From contig CM070722.1 of the NCBI GenBank assembly GCA_036346275.1, forward strand, positions 28,850,859 to 28,914,858: DNA of 64,000 bases, written 5' to 3'. Origin of the DNA: Otatea glauca. Taxonomy: Eukaryota; Streptophyta; Magnoliopsida; Poales; Poaceae. A program made the translations under genes and the position numbers. Below the pieces are notes generated by a model. The model made no database searches. It was given only the letters and a program-made list of their open reading frames with translations, and was not told the origin of the DNA. Positions 12,513-22,023 of the stretch are shown one piece after another. Each line of letters starts with the position of its first letter. Positions within the stretch are counted from its first letter, which is position 1.

Positions 12513-14450
12513 TGAAAGATCGAAATGGCGATCAGGGGGGGTGAATGATCCCAAATAAAATTTTCGAATAAACTTTTCCCTTAGAATTCAAACCACCAAA
12601 AGACCATAAAGAAGGAATCAACCATCGATCGTGCAATTGCATGAACAGAGGCACCTACCAGTTAAGGTCGGGTGAATAGTAAAATCGTGATCGGTCGGGT
12701 AGCTCGGTCGGATGAACAAAGGTTTCGAGATAAATGTAACCCCGACCCAAGATCGCTTGGATGAACAAGACTCCGACCGCAGAGGCGATGAACAAGACTC
12801 GGGTTGAATAGTGTTCGGGTGAACAAGAAATCAGCGCAATCTTAAAAATGTAAATCGATGTAACTTTTGATCTACCGATACAAAAACAGTGAAAATTGGT
12901 GTGCACCTCCCTAAGGATGTCAGAACCTATTTCAAACATCAATTGAAGGAATTGATACCAAGGTTCCATCCTTTTCAGTTAACAAATGCAACACCAAACA
13001 CAGAGTCACGAACACGATCTCACCCCTAACTTGTCGGTGGGAGTTGATGGTCGAATATCCTTGGATGACTCTCCACAAATCGTAGCAAGTAAGTACACGA
13101 AGAAACAACCCTTCAAACAAATAGAAACACGATCCAAAGCACTTTCTTCTACTAGGCACAAAAATTGGTTTCTTGCAAAACCAATAGAAGAGGTTGTAGA
13201 TTGCTTAGATGATTGGGATATGATCTATAGAAGATTCATCCAAAGAACCTTTCATCCTTGGCATAAAATCCAAAAGCACTTAGAAGGAGAGGAAGAAAAC
13301 CCAACCATACGTATGAAAAGTGCATGAAATTAAATGTTGAATTTAAAGCATAATGTAAATGAGGAAAGTGAACTCAAAGATGGGGAAAGCAGTCTTTCAT
13401 TCCCAGAGGGTAGGTTTACAAAGCCTCACTACAAAGTGGGCAAAGCTTCAGAGCACAGAGGCCTCCAGAGCACTCTCACCTACTCACGCACACTTTCCTC
13501 ACCGCCACGCCCCAAGGAGACACCCCTCCCTGTCTATTTATAGTGTGCTTGGACCACCTACCACCCTTGGATGAGCCTCTAAACCCTAGAGCACTCCATC
13601 AAGGGCTGAGATTTTACCCACTCATAAAGCTATGCATGGGCTCACCCGAAACCCAACAACACAACGGGTTTTGCACGCTAACTCACACTAACTTGACCCG
13701 CTACTCTATCTTCCCGACCGCGATCCAACGGTCCTCCTTGATCGAGCAGCTCCAAGTTAGCATCTCATCCATTCCTTTGTCTTCTCGGCTTGCACTACTC
13801 CCTGCCTCACCATCTTTGGCGACACCTTGATCATCCGACTCGGCTCTCCCAAACTTAGTCCTCGATCCCCTTCGCCTCACCATGACCTAGCTCCAAAGTC
13901 CCGCAACCATCATAGACAAGGAAACCACATCATATAGCAATGTCCAAAGAACACATATCCATCTCAACAGAAAGATATACACTACGACGACCAAAGAAAA
14001 CCCCGACCACACGTGGTCCGACCATCGGTCTCCATCCCGACCACTCGAGGTCTGATCACTGGTCTCCATCCCGACCACTTGAGGTCTGATCACTGGTCTC
14101 CGACCAGCCAAAGCTCAGACCACTCTGGGGTCGGACGACTGGTCCGCGACTCAACCACTCTGAGTCTCAACCACTGAGTTCGACCACCGGTCTCCGATCA
14201 CCAAAGCCCCGACCACTCGGGCCTGGACGACCGTCTCTCGATTCAACCAAGGCCCGCACCACTCGAGGTCGACCACCGGTCTCCGACTGCCAAGGCCCCA
14301 CCACTGGGTCGAACGATTGGTCTGCGACCAGCCAACCAAATTGCTCTAGCTCGAAAAACAATCTAAATCAAACTCAAACTTGAGCACACCTTGCTTAAAT
14401 AAAGTCAAATACTCATCACAAATATGGATGGACCTCCACATGGTCCTTCA
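12513..14450 (-). repeat. 5' LTR of Sirevirus-A
   Basis: This 1,938-bp LTR starts (minus strand) with TGAAGG at 14450 and ends with CTTTCA at 12513 next to the primer site. A TATAAATAG box lies at 13542-13534. The stretch with the short tandem repeats is at 13985-14330. The open frames inside it have no resemblance to proteins and are chance. Confidence 0.9.
13534..13542 (-). promoter_or_regulatory. TATA box of Sirevirus-A 5' LTR
   Basis: TATAAATAG on the minus strand matches the box at 3154-3162 in the LTR of Sirevirus-B, so both copies keep the core promoter. Confidence 0.6.
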
Positions 14451-14824
14451 CCCTTGCAACATCCCCAACTTTCCACAGAAGAGTTCGCAGAAGCTGAAGG
14501 TGACTACGATTTCTACGCTTGTGGTTATGATGAAGGCGATCCGGAATGCTAGGACGCGAACCCCAGTCGATTGCCTGTTAGGCAAATGGATGGGCTTATC
14601 CTGCTTTTGTTATTTCGTTTCCACTGTTTCTTATTGAACTTAAGCTATGATGCTGCTTATTTGTAATAATTGGCCATAAGGCTAATACTCTTTTGCTTAA
14701 TTAATATTATGTGTTTCGTGATATGGATGTGTTGCCATCACTGTTTCCACTGTGTGTGCTAGCTTTTCCTGGACTAGCACAGGTTATACACAGAGGGTTC
14801 GGATTCGGAAATCCGGTCCCGACA
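14451..14824 (+). repeat. 3' end of a Del/Tekay-like gypsy LTR (fragment)
   Basis: No gene is seen. The stretch 14470-14700 has the same layout as 49740-49960: a short acidic-looking reading stretch, 'ttgcctgttaggcaa', then a T-rich tail. It ends in CCCGACA at 14824, directly before gypsy RNase H sequence. I read it as the right part of an LTR that jumped into the Tat-like element; its left part was separated by Sirevirus-A. The clade is a guess from layout. Confidence 0.5.
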
Positions 14825-16620
14825 TTTTCTAACAATTGCAAGCCCTTGAGCAATGCTTCATACTCTGCCTGGTTGTTTGAGCATTGACTGTTTAGTCGAA
14901 ATGCAAATTCAAAATTATGCCCTTTGGGTGATATGAGCACAATACCGATTCCATCGCCTTCTCTGCACACTGACCCGTCAAAAAACAATTGCCAAGGGGC
15001 TACGGATACCAAATCGGCAGCAGTATCATGTCCTGTTATAAAATCGGCCAGAACATGTCCCTTAACTGCTTTAGCCGATTCGTAAATTAGATTGAACTCT
15101 ACTAAGGCATAAGCCCATTTGCCAAGTCGACCTCACAAAATTGGAGCTGATAACATATATTTTATAACATCGGTTTTACAGACCACCTTACAAGCCGATG
15201 CTAAAATATAATGTCTTAGCTTTGTACATGAGAAATACAAAGACAAACACAATTTTTCATTGAAAGGGTACACCTAACTTCAGCATCAAGTAGGCATCGA
15301 CTCAAATAAAAGATAACCCTTTCCTTACCATCGACTTCTTGTGCCAAAATAGATCCGATAGTTTCCTCCTCCGTCGATATATATAACCTGAAAGGAATCC
15401 CTTTTTGTGGCGCGGCCAAAACCGGAAGATTAGCTAGATATCCTTTGACGTCGTCAAAAGCCTTTTGCTAATCGATTCCCCACACAAATTCTTGATTATC
15501 CTTTAATTTCAACAGTGGGGTAAAGGCACGAATCCGACCGGAAAGGTTTGAGATAAACCTTCGGAGATAGTTAATCTTGTCGATCAACTTTTGTAACTCG
15601 TTTTTGCATGTTGGCGGCATTGTTTCAACTATGGCTTTAACCCTTGCTTGATTGACTTCAATACCTCTTTCATGCACCATGAAGCCAAAAAACTGCCCAG
15701 CCGACACACCAAATGCACATTTGAAAGGATTCATCTTCAGGCCATGCGATCTTATGTTATGAAAGACCTTTTCCAAAACGGCCAAATGTTGCAAATCATC
15801 TGCAGACTTCACTACGACATCATCGATATATATTTCGACAATATGACCGTTAAGTTATGAAAATCAGATTCATGGCTCGCACGTATGTTGCCCCAGCCGT
15901 TTTTAAACCAAAAGTCATAACCGCCCACTTAATAAACCTATGGCACCGTGACATCTAAAAGTCGTTTTGATATCGGCTTCGCCATGAATATCCGATTGTA
16001 TCCGCATTTTCGCCCGTAAAACTTATGATTTTATTCTCGATGCAAAGATCGATAAGCATATCGGCTATTGGCATCGGGTATTCATCTTTTGGTGTTGCCT
16101 TATTCAAATTTCTAAAGTCGACACACACTCGAAGTTTTCCGTTTTTCTTCATGACTGGAACAATGTTGGAAACCCATTTCGCATATCGTCAAGGCTTTAT
16201 AAATTTTGCCTCCAACAATCATTCTATTTCCTCTTTTAGAACATTATACAGGGCCGGATTAAAACGCCTAGGGTACTGTTTAAACGGCCGATATCCTGGT
16301 TTAGTAGGTAGCCGATGTTCTACCAACTGTCGGCTTAAACCAAGCATCTCGTGATACTCCCAAGCAAAATAATCTTTATAATCTCTAAGAATTTTGATCA
16401 GTCTTTCTTTGTATTTTACATCTAATTTTGCGCTAATAAAAGTTGGTCTTTTCCTATCACCGCTACCTATATCGACTTCTTCAAGCAGATCAGTGGATGT
16501 GAAGCCTTGACCCAACTTTTTAATCTCTTGAAAATCTTCTATAGCCTCATAGCTATCTGTTATTTGCCGATAGCTTTGCATTTTATCTTGTAATGCCTTC
16601 ATTGTTTTTCCTGTCCCCAT
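14825..16620 (-). pseudogene. Gypsy reverse transcriptase and RNase H (broken)
   Basis: Minus-strand pieces in order: the N-terminal palm with YFAWEYHEMLGL and the LYNVLKEEIE region (16620-16219), VCVDFRNLNKATPKDEYPMP (about 16130-16060), the catalytic YIDD box in frame with VVVKSADDL (about 15840-15795), and the thumb/connection with NYLRRFISNLSGRI (to 15468). The RNase H-like part comes next (15419-15216), then a second RNase H with LFFDGSVCREGDGIG and SNNQAEYEALL (15012-14830). Two RNase H-like domains in tandem are characteristic of the Tat group. Stops and frame changes occur between the pieces. Confidence 0.85.
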
Positions 16621-16868
16621 CGGCGCAATACTTCATTTGTCCGATCAAACGTGCCCGGCTTGACACTGATCGGCATAAGTCCTGACTTACTTATGCAGAT
16701 GAAGTCGCAGTCATTCAGCGTTCTTCCCGATATACATCCAGCTTCTTCGTGTTGCTAATTCGCATCAGAATTGGCCATGGCGATATGAGCCGATGTGTCG
16801 GCTGTTACAACTTCAACTTCCCCTCCATTCCATTGGACAAGCGCTTGATGCATAGTCGACGGGATGCA

Positions 16869-17144
16869 TCAGTTAGCGTGAATCCAATCTCTTCCAAGCA
16901 GAACACTGTAATTTCCTTTGGCGTCAATGACAAAGGATGCGGTCGGCAAAGTTTTACTACCAATAGTCAGTTCTGTAACCATGATGCCTTTGTCCTCTGT
17001 GGGATCGCCTGTGAAGTCGTTTAAAACCATATTAGTTTTAATCAAGTCTTCATCGGACTTACCCAATTTCTTGCAAGTCGTATAGGGCATTAGGTTTATC
17101 AGAGCTCCACAGCCTACCAAAGATTCCCGATATCGGCTTGCCAT
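16869..17144 (-). pseudogene. Gypsy aspartic protease (degenerate)
   Basis: The minus-strand frame shows the retropepsin fold signature LVGCGALINLMPY at the N-terminus and the VLLGRDWIHA motif at the C-terminus, the usual flanks of a Tat-group protease. The catalytic aspartate of the D-S/C-G triad reads as glycine here (VGCG), so the enzyme would be inactive even if the frame were complete. Confidence 0.75.
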
Positions 17145-17441
17145 TTATGTACCCTTTCGATACAATAGTTTTAGATGCCGATGATCATCCCTTGGTTTCT
17201 CAAGATTGCATTTTGACGCTCGAACATGATGAGCAAAAGTCTCTTTAGCCAACTCGGTTTTGATTTTGAATTCGGCTGGTAATGTGAACACCATGTTGAT
17301 ATCCATCGGGGGTGTATCGTCCCTAATCATAGGAGAATCCAGATCATCCGCCGACTAAAAATCTTCCACAACCTGTTCCTTTTTCCTCCATTCTTTCTAA
17401 ATAACCTTGATCGGACAAAGCTCATTAAAAGTCTCATCCCT

Positions 17442-20135
17442 CTATTTTTCTACGTCGGCTTCTCGGATCTCTTGAGTCCTTAGTCTCTGAAGCCATCTTC
17501 GCTGTGATCGGCTAAGGCCAGATGGACACCACCTAGTTTTGGGCTCTACTGGCTTTCGTATCTGGCCAACCAAATTTTCCCGATCTAAACTAGGCCTTTG
17601 TGTTTCAACCTGGTTTGGTGCTTGATTTGGTTCGGATATTCTTTCGCGAACAGGCCTTCTATAACTTTTGTCATGATCTCGAATCGGCCCAGACAGCCTA
17701 TCTCTAGCCGATTGTCTAGGCCAATCATCTTGGGGATAATGCTCCATCGGGCATGTATACGGAGATGGCAATACTACTCCCCTTTCCCAACAAAACTGCC
17801 AAAAAGGACACCTTCTATGTGCTCTCTCCATGTTTTTGGTGTGATATAAATTATCCGACCGACGAGTAGGATATCGTGGTCGATTATTCATTCTTTCATA
17901 CTTCTCCATCAACTGAGAAAACGTCGGTCTCGGCCTTTTTGTTGGCTGCCTTGATGGTGATTTTTCGGCTTTATACCATTTACCCACCTGCGGATTTCCT
18001 TTGGGTTTAATGGTTCTTGAATTCTTCCCTTCATGATCGGTTTCTATTTGTAATGAGCCGATTGTAATCTTCAATGTCTGGCTGCCATTTGAAGTTGACT
18101 GAATGTCGACTTGCCGATCCTTTTTTGGCTCATCATGCATTGGCTTTTTCCCTTTAGCCGAACATTGAACCATGTTGATAGGGAATGGATCAGCGTCAAT
18201 TTGCATAGTCGGCTCATCAGACAATTTTAACCGACCATCCTTGATAGGCGACTGGATCTGTTGACGAAAAATATTGCAGTCATTAGTATTGTGAGAAAAA
18301 GAATGGTGCCACTTGCAATACCTGCGTTTCTTGATCTCATTAGCCGATGGTATGACGTGTCCTTCGGGCAACCGTATTATTTTCTCTTGCAATAATAAAT
18401 CAAAAATACGATCACACTTGGAGACGTCAAAGGTGTATTTGACTTCCGACTTATTCCTATCGGCTTGAGCCAAGAACAGACTAAGGATTTTTTGGACCCT
18501 TTTATCCATTTGGCTATATTTATTTCTTCTTCATCATCTTCTGAAGAATCGCTTGGACAATAGTCGACCATATTGACTTTGGCTTTATCCTTCTCTTTAT
18601 TATTATTTTTAAATCTATCTTTAAACGCTTTATTATCTGGGAATAGGCTTTCTTGAGCCGACACGCGATGAAGCAGATGACTTAGATCGGTGAACTCTTG
18701 CTCTCCAAACTTCTCTCTAAGTGGTGGAATTAACCCTTGAAAAGCCAAATCAGCAAGTTGGTTATCGGGCAATGTGACACTAAAACACCGGTTTCGATCT
18801 CTCTCAATCTTTAATGTAATCACCATCGATTCTCCAAATTTCGCTAACGAGCTTAGGTCGAGATCCCGAGTTCTAAACCGCCTGAGAAAAAGTATTCATG
18901 AAATCAGTTTTCCAAATCGTTCCATAAGTGGACCGAATTTGGAGGCAAACAAGTGAACCAAGTAAAAGCTGCCCTGGACAATGATAATGGGAACAATCTT
19001 ATTTTCAGCCCATCGGACTGAGCTGCTTCACCGCATTACACGATAAAGCGTCCGATATGCTCCAGGGTAGTAATCGAGTCATCACCAGAGAATTTCACAA
19101 AAGCTGGGACTTTGAAATTGTGGGGGTAAGGCATGCGATCTATGTAATCAGGGTACAGCTTTCTGTACCCGATAACCTTCCCTTTTGGCTGTATGCCGAA
19201 TGATCCCTAAGAACGGCGGAGATTTGATCGGCCCAGTTCGCATTATCTGCCACTGGCATGGTAGGCCCTTGATAATGTTGGTCACAGTTGGCATTCTGCC
19301 CCTCGAGTGCGAACTTGGGTTGCCAATTAAGTTGAGCCGATGGAAGACGAGTGTATTGATCGTACCTATTATGTTTGACTTGGGGTTCTGGTACTGGTAC
19401 GAAAGGTTCTAAATAAGTTACTACCCTATGTGGACCTGGATTTCTAGGCAGGGTAGAATCATGTGGGTATCAGCCCAATCGGCTGTGAAACCGATTGTGG
19501 AAAAGCATAGAACGGGACCGACGACGGCAGATTTGTTGATGCATCTAATTTGGCGGCGTCGGTGTAGGCTTGGTAATGGCTCACCCCACTTGGCTGAGGG
19601 TCTCTAGGCAATATGACGGTGGGTTGAGTAGGCATCATGGTAGAGGGTGAGGTTATAGCCGATGGTTTAGGATCGGCTAGTGTGCTCTGCGTGTTTTGCG
19701 CCATCAAAAACAGGTAATTTGGCGTAGCTTTTAATGGGTCAAGGCATCACCGGACGAGGCCAATTCCTGGACGATAGTTTTAACACTATTTGCTATCATC
19801 GGTTTAAGCGTGGTGACGAGAGCCGATGATTGATTTATTAAAGCGTGGTGCACGGATTGATTAATCATAGCCGATAATTTGGCTTGAGCAGGTAGATATC
19901 GGCTTACCGATTCTGTGACACCTGCATCTCCCAGGGCGTTGACCGTCGGCAAGGCGGATTTTTGAGTGACGTCACGTCTAGTTTTCTGATAACAGCTTAA
20001 CATCATCTCCTCTAGCGCAGTTTTTCGATCTTCGATTTCTTGACGTTGTTCTGGAGTCAAATCGTCCATCGTTGGGACGATTCTAGCTTCTGTGTTGAGA
20101 TCGGATGGCGGAATCGACTTCCCTAGTGAAGACAT
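17442..20135 (-). pseudogene. Gypsy gag (broken in three pieces)
   Basis: The likely start is the ATG at 20135 (MSSLGKSIPPSD), just after the leader. The frame upstream of it only reads through the leader. Pieces at 20135-19731, 19707-19459, 18826-18377 and 18509-17442 cover the gag. The capsid part is visible as FQGLIPPLREKFGEQEF (about 18740). A retrotransposon-gag finger-like CKWHHSFSHNTNDC follows near 18330 (C, H and C spacing as in Tat gag). The basic, arginine-rich tail (17950-17450) fits RNA binding. At least two frame changes separate the pieces. Confidence 0.75.
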
Positions 20136-20161
20136 TGGTCCCACTGGGCGTGCCAAGAGTG

Positions 20162-20815
20162 TGTTGACGTCAAAAACTTGAAGTAGGGTTTCTGGCAATA
20201 GCACACCAGACGAACACCTAGTTCAGAGCATGCCAGTCGATTTGACCTGTAACCGACAAGGTAAAAAATATAAAATTCACTCAAAGCCGATCGTGAAGAT
20301 CAATCAGCTTAGACTCAATCAGCTTGAAGCCGATTAAGATCAAGGTAACAAGATAAGTCCAATTAGCCGATTAAGGCTAATTAGAGGATAAAGGTAGATC
20401 GATTCTGAAGAAGGCGATGCGCAACAAAATCAGAATAAATCAAAACTAGGGCATAATTTGAAGGAGATCAACAATCGGCGATTCGCAACTTTATTGATCA
20501 AGATCGAATTACAAAGACTAAATTACAAGAACTACTCCTAGTCGACAGGAAAAATACAAAAGTAAAGGCTAGTTGATTGATTGTGTTGTATATCTTGTAG
20601 CTTGCTTCAGCCCTTCTTTAATACCCGTCGGCCGATCGTATCCTTTTACAACACGTTTCAAGACTTGATCCGTATCAGCCTTATCTTGGGCAGTTTTTCC
20701 TCAAAGATCTTGCTGTTACCAAATATCTTCAATTTTTTCCAAATCATCTGTTAGTTTCCGCATGTTTGACTTTCTTGCCGATTTTGACTAGACTTGCCGA
20801 ATTTTGGTGCAAACA
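20162..20815 (-). repeat. 5' LTR of the Tat-like element
   Basis: This 654-bp sequence begins on the minus strand with TGTTTGCACC (20815) and ends with GACGTCAACA (20162), giving a TGTT/AACA terminal pair. It is followed by the leader and gag. The other LTR is not in the window, so the ends are set by the terminal pair and by the switch into CACTA repeats at 20816. Confidence 0.7.
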
Positions 20816-20820
20816 CTCAC

Positions 20821-20945
20821 ATAAGAACCGATAGTGACGATGAGCATGCACATCACTATCGCTTCTCGCATAAGAACCGATTGTGATGTGTATGATCACA
20901 TCACTATCGCTTTTTATATGAGAACCGATTGTGATGTGCCTCTTT
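20821..20945. repeat. Subterminal repeats of CACTA-2, left side
   Basis: Three units of AAGAACCGATTGTGATGTG type alternate with their inverse (CACATCACTATCGCTT), so neighbouring units can pair. CACTA transposases bind such subterminal motifs near the element ends. Confidence 0.65.
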
Positions 20946-21391
20946 AGGTTATTTATACCACTCGAGCTAAACTCTTCTCTGTTTTTGTTCCAGAGGAGAT
21001 TTCTCCGCCGCCACCTAAAAAATAGCTCATATTCTGTGGTTGGAAGCAATACTTGGATGAGAAAAATTGAAATCTTGAAGGGTGAGTGTTAAGAGGGTAA
21101 ATTTGAAGCCCTAGATTTCCCCTCATTTTGCAGAATTTGTGGTTTTCTTCAAAATGTGAGCATTCCTTCAAACCCCTTCAATTTTGCACTATGTAATTTT
21201 TATATGTCGCGAAGAAAGTTTAGGTTGCACTGGTATTGTGTATATCCTATCAGATTTCACACCCTTTATTTGACAAGCACACATGTATTTAATTATTTTA
21301 ATTTGTAGTGCTATGATGTTAATATGGAATTATTATTGCTGTCATATGATGAATGTTAGAGTTTAGACTGCGGAACCTACGTCTCTCGTTT

Positions 21392-21450
21392 GAGGCTGCT
21401 TGTTTATAAATATGCCGATCGAAATGGCATATTTATAAGCAAGCAGTCTC
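21392..21450 (+). ncRNA. Short hairpin in CACTA-2 leader
   Basis: The arms 21392-21416 and 21426-21450 pair almost perfectly (GGCTGCTTGTTTATAAATAT with its inverse) around a loop of about nine bases. It stands 25 bp upstream of the long hairpin. Whether it is transcribed is unknown. Confidence 0.6.
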
Positions 21451-21474
21451 GAATTGTCCATGTTCTTTGGATAG

Positions 21475-21685
21475 TTCGAGGATATGTAGTTCGAGCAAGT
21501 TCCTAAGCTGTTGTACAACTCTAGAGTAGATTTCGGTAGCATCTCCATGTGGTGTTCTCCGGGTACACACCCCTCTTGACTTGTTGTCGAGACGTGTATC
21601 TAGAGAACAGTGGGGAGATACTGCCGAAATTTTCTCTAGAGTTGTACAACAGCTTAGGAACTTACCCGAACCACATATCCTCGAA
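21475..21685 (+). ncRNA. Long hairpin in CACTA-2 leader, candidate small-RNA precursor
   Basis: The left arm (21475-21568) and right arm (21594-21685) are inverted copies of about 92-94 nt with roughly a dozen mismatches, separated by a loop of about 25 nt. The stem base (21475-21525 with 21632-21685) is the best-paired part. It lies between the 5' leader and the transposase start, in the sense direction of the gene. Similar hairpins occur at the same place in CACTA-3 (31688-31847) and CACTA-1 (35757-35891). A fold-back this long fits a young MIRNA or a hairpin-siRNA locus; rice MIR820 inside CACTA elements is a precedent. No known mature microRNA was recognised. Confidence 0.6.
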
Positions 21686-22023
21686 TGGGATTAGGACCTA
21701 ACCTATTTAGAGATTAGGAGTCATCGTTGGTACCCTTGTTTTGTTTCATTGAAGTCAAAAAGATTTGCAAGCTACTGCAGTATATAATTAGTTTATTCGA
21801 TTTCATTGTTGATGTTTGCAATGTATGTCTCCTAATTGGGGAATTGGAAGCTCTTAACTAGGGAAGAAGCTAGGTATCAATCGGAAGTACATTTATATAT
21901 CTTGAAACCCGTCCTCTATTTTGCAAAGGTAATATTAATTAAAATGATGTCTTAATATTTGAACTAGCTAGCCAGTTGTCGCTCTAGTTTTTTCTTAATT
22001 TATTGTGTGAAGTCTAATTGCAG

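Larger units (their letters stand above)
4187..14450 (-). mobile_element. Sirevirus-A, nearly full-length Ty1/copia element
   Basis: This copia retrotransposon reads on the minus strand. In its own order it has the 5' LTR (14450-12513), an initiator-methionine tRNA primer site (12510-12498), gag with a CCHC finger, a long gag C-terminal part, pre-integrase/integrase, reverse transcriptase and RNase H, a ~1.8 kb non-coding region with iterated purine tracts, the polypurine tract (4750-4740) and a truncated 3' LTR. The gene order integrase before reverse transcriptase defines Ty1/copia. The reading frames are broken by many indels and stops, so it is defective. Its target duplication on the right would be CCCTT (14451-14455); the left partner is outside the window. 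Confidence 0.85.
14825..20815 (-). mobile_element. Tat-like Ty3/gypsy element, 5' two-thirds
   Basis: The minus-strand order is 5' LTR (20815-20162), gag, protease, reverse transcriptase, RNase H. The element stops at 14825 where an LTR fragment intrudes. The integrase and 3' LTR should lie left of the window. The leader after the LTR (20157-20138 on the minus strand) has the GGCACGCCCAGTGGGACC form seen in grass gypsy elements of the Tat group. The insertion broke the subterminal region of CACTA-2; the expected target duplication is CTCAC (20816-20820). Confidence 0.8.

Noticed and set aside
21475..21685. Identity with a named microRNA such as miR820
   Set aside because: I did not recognise that mature sequence in the arms; only the location in a CACTA element is alike.
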